This document shows, in pieces, positions 30,723-40,075 of a stretch of DNA of 64,000 nucleotides; positions within the stretch are counted from its first letter, which is position 1; each line of letters opens with the position of its first letter. Made by a program: the position numbers and the translations under genes. The stretch comes from Lysinibacillus sp. SGAir0095. GTDB lineage: Bacteria; Bacillota; Bacilli; Bacillales_A; Planococcaceae. Under the pieces are notes generated by a model, which searched no databases, was not told where the DNA came from, and was given only the letters and a program-made list of their open reading frames with translations. The stretch spans positions 2,504,001-2,568,000 of the forward strand of contig NZ_CP028083.1 of assembly GCF_005491425.1 (NCBI RefSeq). Reading direction: 5' to 3'.

Positions 30723-30814
30723 GCCTCCTACGTATAATTCCCGCTCATCACGCGGAAATAACCAAAGAAGGTAGACTTTCTAAAGTTCTATTTTCTTTGG
30801 AATACGCTGGAGGC
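30723..30814 (-). promoter_or_regulatory. Structured lepA leader
   Basis: On the minus strand GCCTCC (30809-30814) can pair with GGAGGC (30723-30728). Two inner hairpins are enclosed: CCAAAGAA/TTCTTTGG (30762-30800) and CCGC/GCGG (about 30739-30755). The outer pair hides a GGAGG that would serve the TTG start of lepA. Confidence 0.45.
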
Positions 30815-30908
30815 ATTAACCCTTATCAGTAAATAGGCTACTGATATTTTGGTAACCTGTTATATTTTCTATATACATTTCCTTCAAAAAAAGGCTAAAC
30901 TAACTTGA

Positions 30909-30938
30909 ATTATAGCAGTGACACAACAACTTTAGCAA
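30909..30938 (-). promoter_or_regulatory. Candidate sigma-A promoter of lepA
   Basis: TTGCTA (30933-30938), 18-bp spacer, TATAAT (30909-30914). The leader to the ATG would be about 200 nt. Confidence 0.65.
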
Positions 30939-31016
30939 TGATGTAGTGAGAAAAAACGCAAAATATTATGATTCACTTCCAAAATCAATGATAGACAAGG
31001 AATAAGAATTACTGTC

Positions 31017-31877
31017 CTAATTTACATAGGTTTTCGCGATCGCTTGTGCAAGCACTGCAATCGTACGATATACTTCATCCTCGGTATTTTCGATTCCACC
31101 GATTTCAATTAATAGCAGGTTATTAGCTAAATCTTGATTATAAACTCCATCCACACCATCTCCCGACTTCTCAATGATCCCTCTTGAAATATTGGGAACA
31201 ATTTGATTTAGAGCCTGATTAAGGGAATTGGCATGATTTAAATTTGACTTATAATTTGGATTCTCAGCACCAATAACAAATGCAGTCTTTGCATAGCCTA
31301 CATTGTTATGAGTAACTGTAGATTTTTTATGACCTGTAGCATCTCGATGTATATCAAGAATAAGATCATACTGATTTTTCTTTAACTCCTGATTAAGAAA
31401 TGTACGTGCAGTAGAATAAGAAGAAGCCATTGTTTTCCCCTGCTTCACAGTCTCAGCCATAATATCTACATCAAGAGTCTTTGCGTTTAAACCGTTTAGT
31501 TTAAAGTAATCTTCCATCGCCTTTGACATGGATAATAAATTAGCTTGATCGTCGTATACAGCAACTGTACCTGTTTGACTTTCTACAAACGGCTTATAGG
31601 TTTCTTGAGAATGCGTGAAAACAAACAATACGTCAAATGAATCCATTGTCGGTGTAACATCTTTAGCGTTTTCTTCTGTTGCCGTTACTTCTGTTGCTGT
31701 TACTTCTTCTGCATTTTTTTCTGACTGAACATTAGTCGATGCATAGACTACTTGCTTTTCTTCAGCTAAAGGTGGTTCATATTTTTGGTTGTTCGGAAAA
31801 GGCAATAGTCCTGTGATGATTGGTAACATAAAAAAGAAGACTAGAAAAACAGATAGAACTTTTAATTTTTTTAACAT
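31017..31877 (-). CDS. spoIIP: Stage II sporulation protein P (peptidoglycan amidase/endopeptidase)
   Basis: 286 residues. A membrane anchor at about 6-25, a variable linker containing a short VTATE duplication, then the SpoIIP hydrolase domain: THSQETYKPF, DIHRDATGH and LLIEIGGIENTEDE. SpoIIP works with SpoIID and SpoIIM to thin septal peptidoglycan and drive engulfment. The ATG at 31877 follows GGAAGGAGAGG. That ribosome-binding site is completely inside a hairpin (31879-31918). Confidence 0.95.
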   Translation of the reverse strand: MLKKLKVLSVFLVFFFMLPIITGLLPFPNNQKYEPPLAEEKQVVYASTNVQSEKNAEEVTATEVTATEENAKDVTPTMDSFDVLFVFTHSQETYKPFVESQTGTVAVYDDQANLLSMSKAMEDYFKLNGLNAKTLDVDIMAETVKQGKTMASSYSTARTFLNQELKKNQYDLILDIHRDATGHKKSTVTHNNVGYAKTAFVIGAENPNYKSNLNHANSLNQALNQIVPNISRGIIEKSGDGVDGVYNQDLANNLLLIEIGGIENTEDEVYRTIAVLAQAIAKTYVN

Positions 31878-31878
31878 G

Positions 31879-31918
31879 ACATCCTCTCCTTCCACTACGA
31901 TATGGAGGGAGAGGACGT
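31879..31918 (-). promoter_or_regulatory. Hairpin burying the spoIIP ribosome-binding site
   Basis: On the minus strand a 15-bp stem (13 Watson-Crick pairs, one G-T, one mismatch) with a 10-base loop lies between the gpr stop and the spoIIP start. Its 3' arm is GGAAGGAGAGGATGT, the spoIIP Shine-Dalgarno. No T tract follows, so it is not a simple terminator. Confidence 0.7.
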
Positions 31919-31925
31919 TTTAGAA

Positions 31926-32954
31926 CTATTTCACTTTATGTTCCATCCACTTATATAGACATTTGCTGACTAAGATTGAATATTTCGTAATCCAAACATC
32001 CACCTCTTTCGGCGTTACAATCAATCTTTCAGGATGGGATGCAAAAACTTCTTCAAATAATTGAAGGCGATCTTCGGTAGACCATGTCGACCATTCACCG
32101 AAAATCGGTTTGATTAAATTTAAATCAACTCTCTGATTGGAATCAGGTGTCCAGGAAGAAACAGAAAGTTTGCCAGAAGGCTTCCCTTTTTCTTCAATTT
32201 TTGCAGCGATAGAACGGAACACATTATCGATTGCATCAGCAATAATAACCGTAGCATCCACAACGGTTGGCACTCCTATCGCTGTTACAGGAACACCCAT
32301 TACTTCCTTAGACACTTCCGTACGTTGATTTCCTACCCCAGAGCCTGGATGAATTCCTGTATTTGTAATTTGTATTGTTTTACATAATCGAGAGCTTCCT
32401 CTTGTTGCTAAGGCATCAATGACTAATACTAACGAAGGCTTGATTTTCTCAGTTAAGGCTCGTATAAAATCGCTTGTTTCAAAGCCTGTTTGCCCTGTCA
32501 CACCTGGTGCATACATAATAAAATGATCACTTGGATTTTCGGATTGCTCGTTTTGCATTGAGTCAATAGCAAATGGACCTACCGCATCTGGTGTAATCGT
32601 TTTATTTCCTAAGCCAATCACCAGAACCTTACTATCTTTTGTAATCTCTATATCTTTATGAATATCATCAAGATATTTTGTAAAAGCCTTTTCCAACTGC
32701 TCAAATCCATTTGAATCGTCTATTGTTAAGGTTGGAACAGAAAGTGTAATATATGTCCCTTCCTTTTTTCCGATTTTTTCTTGCCCATCTTCATCCACTA
32801 TTACTTTTGTAACTTTAACTCGTCCTTCGGTAAATTCATTAATGGAAACACCATTTGTTTGCTCTAGTCTATTCTTTTGCTGCTTGGTCTGATGTTCAAC
32901 GACTTCGGCTGATTCATCAATTAAATCGGTTCTGCTCCAATTCACTTCTGTCAT
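31926..32954 (-). CDS. gpr: Germination protease (spore protease GPR)
   Basis: 342 residues, made as a zymogen with a short propeptide. Active-site aspartate regions are VIGLGNKTITPDAVGP (near 110) and LVIDALATR (near 178). GPR degrades small acid-soluble proteins during germination. The gpr-spoIIP order is conserved in Bacillus; gpr is a forespore gene there. It is divergent from rpsT. Confidence 0.96.
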   Translation of the reverse strand: MTEVNWSRTDLIDESAEVVEHQTKQQKNRLEQTNGVSINEFTEGRVKVTKVIVDEDGQEKIGKKEGTYITLSVPTLTIDDSNGFEQLEKAFTKYLDDIHKDIEITKDSKVLVIGLGNKTITPDAVGPFAIDSMQNEQSENPSDHFIMYAPGVTGQTGFETSDFIRALTEKIKPSLVLVIDALATRGSSRLCKTIQITNTGIHPGSGVGNQRTEVSKEVMGVPVTAIGVPTVVDATVIIADAIDNVFRSIAAKIEEKGKPSGKLSVSSWTPDSNQRVDLNLIKPIFGEWSTWSTEDRLQLFEEVFASHPERLIVTPKEVDVWITKYSILVSKCLYKWMEHKVK

Positions 32955-33016
32955 TAATAATCACCTCGTGTATATGTTGGACAAACTGTCAAGTAAATAT
33001 TCTTTGCATTTAACTA

Positions 33017-33045
33017 TTGCAATTAGCTCTAGGGTTTGGTAGAAT
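33017..33045 (+). promoter_or_regulatory. Candidate promoter of rpsT
   Basis: TTGCAA (33017-33022), 17-bp spacer, TAGAAT (33040-33045). Confidence 0.65.
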
Positions 33046-33119
33046 GATTTTTGTTGTATTGACAAACGAAAATAGTGAGAAGATAACTCATCTCGTACCT
33101 TTTTTAGGAGGTGAAAGAT

Positions 33120-33371
33120 ATGCCAAACATTAAATCTGCAATTAAACGTGTTAAAGTTGCTGAAAAAGCTAACCTTGCGAACTCTCAAGCAAAATCAGCT
33201 ATGCGTACTACAGTTAAAAAAGCGGAACAAGCACTTGCTAACAATGCTGAAAACGCTAGCGAATTAGTAGTAGCTGCAAGCAAAGCACTTGATTCTGCAG
33301 CTTCAAAAGGTCTTATCCATAAAAATGCTGCAGCTCGTAAAAAATCACGTTTAGCTAAAAAAGCTAACTAA
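33120..33371 (+). CDS. rpsT: 30S ribosomal protein S20
   Basis: 83 residues, helical and basic: [17 protein letters not shown] at the N-terminus and [13 protein letters not shown] at the C-terminus. It binds 16S rRNA early in 30S assembly. The ATG at 33120 follows TAGGAGGTGA. It is a single-gene unit, divergent from gpr as in B. subtilis. Confidence 0.98.
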   Translation: MPNIKSAIKRVKVAEKANLANSQAKSAMRTTVKKAEQALANNAENASELVVAASKALDSAASKGLIHKNAAARKKSRLAKKAN

Positions 33372-33377
33372 TACATT

Positions 33378-33426
33378 AAGAGGTTTTCCAAAATCATCAT
33401 TTTTATGATTTGGAAAACCTCTTTTT
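33378..33426 (+). terminator. Terminator of rpsT
   Basis: A long AAGAGGTTTTCCAAA-TCAT stem and its complement followed by TTTTTCC. Confidence 0.9.
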
Positions 33427-33570
33427 CCTTTACCGCTTCAATGAGCCTGTTACACGCGGGCTCTTTAACTTATGCGCTTAGACCGCTCACCCTACCAAAA
33501 ACCAAATGAAAATCTCAGATAGCAGCCACAAAAGCAAAATAAGATCGTTGTCAAAATTTATCCGTCACAT

Positions 33571-33607
33571 AAAAAAAACTAACTAGAGTCATCCCCCAGA
33601 TAGTTTA
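33571..33607 (-). terminator. Terminator after the 33611 gene
   Basis: AACTA-CT/AG-TAGTT stem with a G-rich loop and eight T residues on the minus strand. Confidence 0.7.
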
Positions 33608-33610
33608 TTT

Positions 33611-34966
33611 TTAAAAGATTATATATTTGGCATATTGCTTCCAATCAAGTTCTTGTATAGTGGCTTTACTTGGCAATTCAAAAGGCATTGGAAAGAATGC
33701 TTCTGATTGTGCACTTTTCGCATTATCGTAAAAAACAATTTGGTCATTTGATAAACCACTTGTTAGAATGGCATCTCCCTTATCTTCAAATGCAACATCC
33801 ACTTCAGTTGCTTGTATTTTTCCATCTTCACCTATTAAATAGATTTGGGTTACTTCTTTTGATTCTGCATCAACCGTAATTTCTTTTGAAGAAAGCCACT
33901 CTTTCTTTACTCTAAAAGCACTCGGTGCTTCGTTAATGATGATTTTAGTTTTTGTTAAGCTAGCATATGGCTTACCAACTATCGCTTCATTCAGATCTAC
34001 TCGTACCTCAAATGAAAGTGGTTTTGGCATTTTAACTACTTTCTCCATTTCATTATACCAGAGTGAATTAACAGCAGGAATCGTCTGCTTTTCTATTACA
34101 ACGCCCAATAACTCTTCTTGCTCTTGTGCAATACTACTAGTTTCTTCACTATTCGTTTCTTCAGTACTAGTTTCTTCAGTATTCGTAATATTTTGAGACT
34201 CTATTTCATTATCAAAAAGGGATTGGTCTAATTCTACATTTTGATTCTCTGCAACAGTCTCCCATTCTTTCTCCGACACATAGGTAATTAGATTTTTTTC
34301 ATCCGTATATATAATAAATGTTATGGTTCCGTTATCATCAATCACTTCACCAACTACACCATCGATTGGACTTGAAAGAACATTTGAAAAACTTAGGTCA
34401 GCAATTTGATTCTCTAAAATATCAATATTTCTTTCAACCTCAGCTATCTGTTTCTCAATAGTTGCAATCGCTTCTAACGGAGAGCCTTGTGTAACTTCTG
34501 TTTCGACTGTAATGGAAAGTTCATCATCAACCTGCTCCGAATCAATCGAGGTTACAGGATTATTTATATCTTGTGCTTCTAATCGTCTCAGAATTCCTTC
34601 TAAGGTAGTTAATTCACTTTCATAAGCATTTACTTCAAATTGTAATTTAGACTGTTCCTGTGTAGCTTCATCGGTTTTATAGGCAGCAATTTCTTCATTC
34701 ATACTTATTTTCTGACCAGGTCGCACCGAAATTTCTGATAACGCATTTGCGTCTGCTGTAATCCGAATTTCTTCCTGAGGGACAATCATTGCCTCTTTTT
34801 CTAAATAAGCTCTTTGCTGCTCTAGAGTAACTCTCTCATAATCAGTTATATAATAAGAACGTGTGATTTTACTACCATCTTTAAATACAATCAGGCAATT
34901 GATGATCAATAGAGCCAACAATGCCGTACTACCTGCAGCAAGCCAAATTTTCATATTCTGCTTCAT
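33611..34966 (-). CDS. HlyD/membrane-fusion-like protein (YknX-like)
   Basis: 451 residues. An N-terminal membrane helix (about 7-27), a split biotinyl-lipoyl-like region (about 60-95 and 190-225) around a coiled coil (about 100-185), then beta-rich domains. A Thr/Glu/Ser-rich repeat (TEETSTEETNSEETSS, near 275) interrupts the middle. This is the layout of membrane-fusion subunits of MacA/YknX type. It overlaps the stop of the upstream Yip1-like gene by 4 bp, so the two are made together. No ATPase or permease gene is adjacent. Confidence 0.75.
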   Translation of the reverse strand: MKQNMKIWLAAGSTALLALLIINCLIVFKDGSKITRSYYITDYERVTLEQQRAYLEKEAMIVPQEEIRITADANALSEISVRPGQKISMNEEIAAYKTDEATQEQSKLQFEVNAYESELTTLEGILRRLEAQDINNPVTSIDSEQVDDELSITVETEVTQGSPLEAIATIEKQIAEVERNIDILENQIADLSFSNVLSSPIDGVVGEVIDDNGTITFIIYTDEKNLITYVSEKEWETVAENQNVELDQSLFDNEIESQNITNTEETSTEETNSEETSSIAQEQEELLGVVIEKQTIPAVNSLWYNEMEKVVKMPKPLSFEVRVDLNEAIVGKPYASLTKTKIIINEAPSAFRVKKEWLSSKEITVDAESKEVTQIYLIGEDGKIQATEVDVAFEDKGDAILTSGLSNDQIVFYDNAKSAQSEAFFPMPFELPSKATIQELDWKQYAKYIIF

Positions 34967-35652
34967 AAACCTACCACCTTAGTAACGTAATCATAGAGAG
35001 GTAAGATACTAATTCCAGCTGTTACAAGAGCAAAGAAAATATGAAGCCCTATAATTTTCGTTAATAATAAGCCCTTACTCTCTTCTTCCCATCTCGACAG
35101 GAAATTATATTGAATATAAATGCTAGCAGCTGTCGCAATTGTAAGTTGATTAAAAAAGTAAATTACAAAACTATCATCAGTGATATATGTACTTATTGGC
35201 CCTAATGACAAAAATGATATAGCAGTTGTAAACCCTGACAAGGTAAAAACGGAAAAGAGAATAACTTTTTCTAGTAAAATACTTGCTAAAACAAAGAGTT
35301 GTATTTTAGAGATGGCTCTAAATGAATGATCTGTTAGGATGGCCAAGCATATAGATATAAAATAATAGTGAAATGCAAAAAATAATAATCCTTTTACTAC
35401 TGCCCCAAACACCGATAAATAACGGCTTACAATATACTCTTCTTCCAAATTTTCAGCAAGGAGATACGTCAAATTTTCAGACCCCATACCCCAAATACTT
35501 CTAATAACAAAAAAGAGAATCGTTATGCCAAGCAGTATAAAGAACCGGCTACGATAACCTTTTATTTGATAATCCTGTTCTTGATTATCAAGTGCAAATG
35601 CTAGTTTACTAGGATTTAATAGTGAATGCCAAAATCTAAATTGATAGTCCAT
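34963..35652 (-). CDS. Yip1-like multi-spanning membrane protein (YknW-like)
   Basis: 229 residues with about five membrane helices (about 37-53, 85-105, 118-140, 158-180 and 200-222). The N-terminal FRFWHSLLNPSKLAF resembles the start of Yip1-domain proteins. In B. subtilis the Yip1 protein YknW and the membrane-fusion protein YknX work with the ABC proteins YknY/YknZ. Here only the first two roles are present. RBS AAAGGACTT. Family assignment is from layout and partner, not from a firm motif. Confidence 0.6.
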   Translation of the reverse strand: MDYQFRFWHSLLNPSKLAFALDNQEQDYQIKGYRSRFFILLGITILFFVIRSIWGMGSENLTYLLAENLEEEYIVSRYLSVFGAVVKGLLFFAFHYYFISICLAILTDHSFRAISKIQLFVLASILLEKVILFSVFTLSGFTTAISFLSLGPISTYITDDSFVIYFFNQLTIATAASIYIQYNFLSRWEEESKGLLLTKIIGLHIFFALVTAGISILPLYDYVTKVVGL

Positions 35653-35751
35653 GTGAAGTCCTTTCTATTTTAAGAAAATATATGTTTTAACTAAATATAA
35701 CAGATAATGTAAATAGAGTTAAATGAACAATCTTAAAATACTCCAATAGGT

Positions 35752-36762
35752 TTATAAAGCTTTTAACAAAAACATTTCTAAATACCTCTCTCTATTCCCG
35801 CTAATTGATTTAAGTTTCAAATCAATCTCAGATAGATTTTTTAGTGCTTTTAGTAATCGTTCCTCATTTGGACGCTGTCTATTTTCCAGCATGAGCTTTA
35901 CTCGATAAGGGTGGATCTTAAGCTGCTTAGATATCTGATTTGGATGATAACCTTTTTTTTGCAAATAATAGACATTATTCATCGTACGTATATTTGAAGC
36001 CAAAAGGCCAACTAACATGATAGGCTCTTCCTTTTGTCTAAGCAAATCATGATATATTTGAAGTGCTTCGGATACATTTCTTGATAAATAAGCATTCAAC
36101 ATTTTAAAAGCGTCATGCTCCAATGTTTTGGCTACTAATTCTTCAACTAAGTGCACGGTAATTTGACCTTCTTCGCCTAAATATAATGCCATTTTTTCAA
36201 TCTCAATTCTAAGCTGCAGCATATTTGCTCCAACCATTTCCACTAACTTATCTACAGCATCATCAGCTATACTTTTATCAAAACTTTTTACTTCACTTCT
36301 TATCCAGGTTGCTAAATCGTTTTCTTTTGGTGTTTCAGCATGAAGTAAGAGACTTTTTTCTTTCATTGCCTTCGTTATTTTTTTTCGCTCATCTAATTTC
36401 TCATAAGGCGCTATAAAAATTGTGACACTAAAGTCAGATGGATGGGCAAGCCAATTTTCAAGACGTTTTAAATCGTGCTCTATTTTCTCTTTCCCTTTTT
36501 CACTCGCTTTTAAAAACGAAGCATTTTTTGCAATGACTAATTTTCTTTCTGAAAAGAACGGAAATGTATCTGCTTCATCAATCACTAAATCAACAGGTGA
36601 TTCATCCATATCAAAAGTGATGACTTCAGCCTCTTCAGTTGTATTTATTGCTTCTTTGATACGTTTGATTGTTTCATCTACAAAATAAGATTCATCGCCA
36701 TAAATACAATATACAGGAGCAATTTGCCCGTTTTTAATCTCTTTCCATGCTTTTGTAAACAT
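35752..36762 (-). CDS. holA: DNA polymerase III subunit delta
   Basis: 336 residues. AAA+-like clamp-loader subunit: PVYCIYGDESYFVDE at the N-terminus and the sigma-finger and lid region near 150-210. It opens the beta clamp during replication. The ATG at 36762 follows AGGAGGA; an in-frame codon at 36801 would add 13 residues. Located between rpsT and comEC as in B. subtilis (yqeN). Confidence 0.94.
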   Translation of the reverse strand: MFTKAWKEIKNGQIAPVYCIYGDESYFVDETIKRIKEAINTTEEAEVITFDMDESPVDLVIDEADTFPFFSERKLVIAKNASFLKASEKGKEKIEHDLKRLENWLAHPSDFSVTIFIAPYEKLDERKKITKAMKEKSLLLHAETPKENDLATWIRSEVKSFDKSIADDAVDKLVEMVGANMLQLRIEIEKMALYLGEEGQITVHLVEELVAKTLEHDAFKMLNAYLSRNVSEALQIYHDLLRQKEEPIMLVGLLASNIRTMNNVYYLQKKGYHPNQISKQLKIHPYRVKLMLENRQRPNEERLLKALKNLSEIDLKLKSISGNRERYLEMFLLKAL

Positions 36763-36933
36763 ATTGCGTCCTCCTATCATTTCGTATTTATAAGTATACA
36801 CGTTTTTTTATTTCTATCATCAATGTATAAAAATTTTCAATAAGACAAAAGGTAGATAGTAGAAATTGCTTTATTGGATATAGCTTTTTATAATATATTC
36901 ACTTATAATTGATGTTGAGTAGGAGGGATAGGT

Positions 36934-37098
36934 ATGTCATCACATGATGAAAACGTTGTAACACACAATCCTTTTGAAGGAAAAAATGGCGCATCTATGC
37001 GTAACCAAGCTATTGATGCTGGAGTAGGATTTGGCGTTTCATTCGCATTTTTTGCAATTATGTTTATTATCGCAATCATTGTTGATGTAGCAGCTTAA
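36934..37098 (+). CDS. yqzM: YqzM family small membrane protein
   Basis: 54 residues from an ATG with GTAGGAGGG upstream. A soluble N-terminus (SSHDENVVTHNPFEG) precedes one hydrophobic helix (about 33-52). Position between holA and comEC and on the opposite strand matches B. subtilis yqzM. Function unknown. Confidence 0.85.
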   Translation: MSSHDENVVTHNPFEGKNGASMRNQAIDAGVGFGVSFAFFAIMFIIAIIVDVAA

Positions 37099-37111
37099 TC
37101 GTTGTTACGCG

Positions 37112-37146
37112 AAAAGAGGACATTCAATATCTGAATGTCCTCTTTT
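37112..37146. terminator. Bidirectional terminator between yqzM and comEC
   Basis: A perfect AAAAGAGGACATTCA stem with its complement and a 5-base loop; A and T runs on both sides serve the two converging genes. Confidence 0.9.
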
Positions 37147-37148
37147 AT

Positions 37149-39443
37149 TTATCGTTGTTTAGTTATTTTTACTAACATCGATTCATGATCATCTATCCTT
37201 ATTTCAACAGTACCAACTTCACCAGTGGTTAAAGTCGCTAAATCCAAATTTCGAAAACGCTCTACCACCTCCTCATGAGGATGCCCATAACGATTATTCT
37301 CACCTGCACTAAAAATCGTTAAAGCTGGCTTTAATTTCTCAACAAACGCTTCAGTACTTGATGTCTTACTTCCATGATGTCCAGCCTTTAAGACATCTAT
37401 CTGGGCTAAATCAGGATATTGGCGTAGAATTGATTGCTCACCAGATTCTTCGACATCTCCCATGAACAGTGCTTTGAAATCCCCTTTTGTTACATACAAC
37501 ACAAGAGAATCATTATTCCCTTCATACGTTGTTTCAGTTGGCCAGAGATAAGTAAAGGAAATGCCCTCTTTTTTCCAAGTGACATTTGCAATTTCCTCCA
37601 CTATAGAAATTTTCTGTTGTTTGGCTTCTACTAGCAAATCATTCATTACATCCTTTTTATAAGAATTTGGTGTAATGTGTATTTCCCCGACCTGAATTTC
37701 CTGCAATATTTCTTCTGCTCCTTCGACATGATCGCTATCTGCATGCGTCAAAATCAATTTATCGATTTTCTGAATGCCTTTTCCTTTTAAAAACGGAACA
37801 ACGATATCCCTTCCTATTTCATATTGGTTAGAACTTTTTTTCCATTCCTCCTGATTGAATCTTAAAATCCCGCCTGCATCAATCATATAGATTTCTTCTT
37901 TGAAGGGTAATTCAATGACAATACAGTCCCCTTGGCCAACGTTAACAAAAGTAATGATTAGATCATTCGTCAATTTTCCACTCAGATGAATGAAGAATGC
38001 GGGTAAAAGAAGCACGAAAAGAACTTTCAAAAGTTTTGCTTTTACATCGATTAAATAAAATGTTGCAAAAACACTAATATAGCCAATAACTATTAAAATA
38101 AGCGTTGGCTTACCAGGATTCCACATTTGATATGGAATTCCTTGTAACCAGTCAATACTTGCTGTAAGAAAACTTCTTAAAGGCTCATAGATTAGAAACA
38201 AAATAGCCGCTATAGGTTCAAGAAAATACGAAGAAACTAATAATACAATATTAATAGGCAAAATGATGAAAGAAAATAGAGGCACAAAGATAATATTCAC
38301 TAGAAAAGAGGATAGACTTATTTCATAAAAATGAAATAGGAGCAGTGGATAAACAAGCAGCTGAGTGACGAAGGTTATGAGGAAAGATTGGATTATCCAT
38401 GAGGAATAACGATTAATAAAATGACCCGAATAAATCAAGCTCAAAGTTGCTAAATAGGATAATTGGAATCCAATTTGAAAAATGGCCCAAGGTTCAATAG
38501 AGACAAAGAATATAAAACTAATAGAAAGAGCATCATCTGCTGTCATTTTCCCTTTCAAACGACTAATCATGATGAGTTCAACAACTGATACTGCTCTCCA
38601 AACTGAAGGTGAACTACCTGCAAGGACAGCATATATCGGTAAAATTGCCATAAGTATAATGGTTGCAAGTTCTCGTCTCACGCCCAATCTTAAAAGACCT
38701 TGAAAAAAAATAAATGCAACAATCGCCACATGGAGCCCTGAGATTGCAAATAAATGAGTAATTCCTAATTTTTGATAAGCTCTAGTCATTTCTTCATCGA
38801 CATTTTCACTTACCCCAATAATTAGCGCTTGAGCTTCTGCTACCAGTGAAGATGGAAATGCTTCTTGGATATGGGTCTTCACATTATATCGTTGCTTGGC
38901 TATCCTTTGTTGGATACTTCTTTTATTTCCGACATATTCCCAACTAGAGATTTCAACAACTCCTATAGCGCCATTACTTTTTAAATAATTCTTCATGTTA
39001 AATGCAAAGTCATGATCTGGAATAGTGGGTTCTACTAACTCCCCTCTCAACAAATAACGGCTTCCTACCAAGGAGATCTGTTGGAAATTATACTTTTCTT
39101 TTTCTGAGCCAAATTTATAAACAACGTATACATTTCTTCCTTGCGAGTCTTTCATAAATCCACGCAAAGTATCACCATTAATCTTATATTCGTCTGACCA
39201 TGTTAATTGGGTGGGAAATTGAAGTGGTTCATCAAATTGTTGAAGTAAGTTTGTAAAGTAAGAAAAACTACAAAATGCTGTAAAACAGATTCCAACAATA
39301 TGAATGAAACTGATTTTTTTAAAATGGAGAAATAGAAAATAGGGCACCAATAAAAACAACAGCCTTACCGATTCGTGAGCTGCAAGGGATGCAACGAGAA
39401 CCGATAAGGCATAAAAAATACACTTATGCTTGAATGAGATCAA
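37149..39443 (-). CDS. comEC: ComEC/Rec2 DNA uptake channel
   Basis: 764 residues. N-terminal membrane helices and an OB-like soluble domain, a central competence domain of many helices (about 200-480), and a C-terminal metallo-beta-lactamase-like domain with LTHADSDHVEGAEEIL (near 575) and AGHHGSKTSS (near 700). It carries transforming DNA across the membrane. TTG start with no strong ribosome-binding site, overlapping comEB by 20 bp, so translation is probably coupled. Confidence 0.96.
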   Translation of the reverse strand: MISFKHKCIFYALSVLVASLAAHESVRLLFLLVPYFLFLHFKKISFIHIVGICFTAFCSFSYFTNLLQQFDEPLQFPTQLTWSDEYKINGDTLRGFMKDSQGRNVYVVYKFGSEKEKYNFQQISLVGSRYLLRGELVEPTIPDHDFAFNMKNYLKSNGAIGVVEISSWEYVGNKRSIQQRIAKQRYNVKTHIQEAFPSSLVAEAQALIIGVSENVDEEMTRAYQKLGITHLFAISGLHVAIVAFIFFQGLLRLGVRRELATIILMAILPIYAVLAGSSPSVWRAVSVVELIMISRLKGKMTADDALSISFIFFVSIEPWAIFQIGFQLSYLATLSLIYSGHFINRYSSWIIQSFLITFVTQLLVYPLLLFHFYEISLSSFLVNIIFVPLFSFIILPINIVLLVSSYFLEPIAAILFLIYEPLRSFLTASIDWLQGIPYQMWNPGKPTLILIVIGYISVFATFYLIDVKAKLLKVLFVLLLPAFFIHLSGKLTNDLIITFVNVGQGDCIVIELPFKEEIYMIDAGGILRFNQEEWKKSSNQYEIGRDIVVPFLKGKGIQKIDKLILTHADSDHVEGAEEILQEIQVGEIHITPNSYKKDVMNDLLVEAKQQKISIVEEIANVTWKKEGISFTYLWPTETTYEGNNDSLVLYVTKGDFKALFMGDVEESGEQSILRQYPDLAQIDVLKAGHHGSKTSSTEAFVEKLKPALTIFSAGENNRYGHPHEEVVERFRNLDLATLTTGEVGTVEIRIDDHESMLVKITKQR

Positions 39444-39996
39444 ATAGTTCTTTCACCTTCTCTTCAAAGGGCTGTAGTACTTCCTTTGTAGCACCGAGAT
39501 TTCTAAGCTTATCTAACATTTCAACTGCCAGTTCAAGTTTTTGATCTTTAAGAAAATCAATTTTCGCTTCGTCAAAAGGAATTTGAACAACATTCACATT
39601 TGCTTTTTGAAATAGTTCTAATGCATACGCATTATTTTTATAGTCATTTGCATAATATAAGTTTTTAATGCCCGCTTGGATGATTGTTTTTGAACAAGGC
39701 AGACAAGGGAAATGTGTCACATATATATCCGCACCATTTGCTGGCGTACCATATTTCGCACATTGTAATAATGCATTTGTCTCAGCGTGAACTGTTCGAA
39801 CACAATGATTATCGACAACATAGCAGCCATCTTCAATACAATGCTCGTCTCCTGATATCGAACCATTGTAGCCACCAGCAATAATTCTCTTCTCTCGAAC
39901 AATTGTCGCTCCAACTGCTAGTCTAGTACAGGTACTTCTTAGGGCCAATAGATGACTTTGTGCCATAAAAAATTGATCCCATGTAATTCGCTCCAT
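39424..39996 (-). CDS. comEB: ComEB, dCMP deaminase family
   Basis: 190 residues. Zinc motif HAETN (near 77) with FPCLPCSKT (near 103), as in deoxycytidylate deaminases. It converts dCMP to dUMP. It lies in the comE operon, but in B. subtilis it is not strictly required for transformation. Confidence 0.95.
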   Translation of the reverse strand: MERITWDQFFMAQSHLLALRSTCTRLAVGATIVREKRIIAGGYNGSISGDEHCIEDGCYVVDNHCVRTVHAETNALLQCAKYGTPANGADIYVTHFPCLPCSKTIIQAGIKNLYYANDYKNNAYALELFQKANVNVVQIPFDEAKIDFLKDQKLELAVEMLDKLRNLGATKEVLQPFEEKVKELFDLIQA

Positions 39997-40075
39997 ATGA
40001 TTACCTCCAAACTGTCTTAATTTTTAGTTTAGATGGAAAAGCCTTATTATGCAAATGAGTTTTATTTCTACGTTC

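Noticed and set aside
33427-33570. Small gene between rpsT and the 33611 gene
   Set aside because: No ORF with a ribosome-binding site on either strand; only a small GAGCC/GGCTC hairpin and the terminators.
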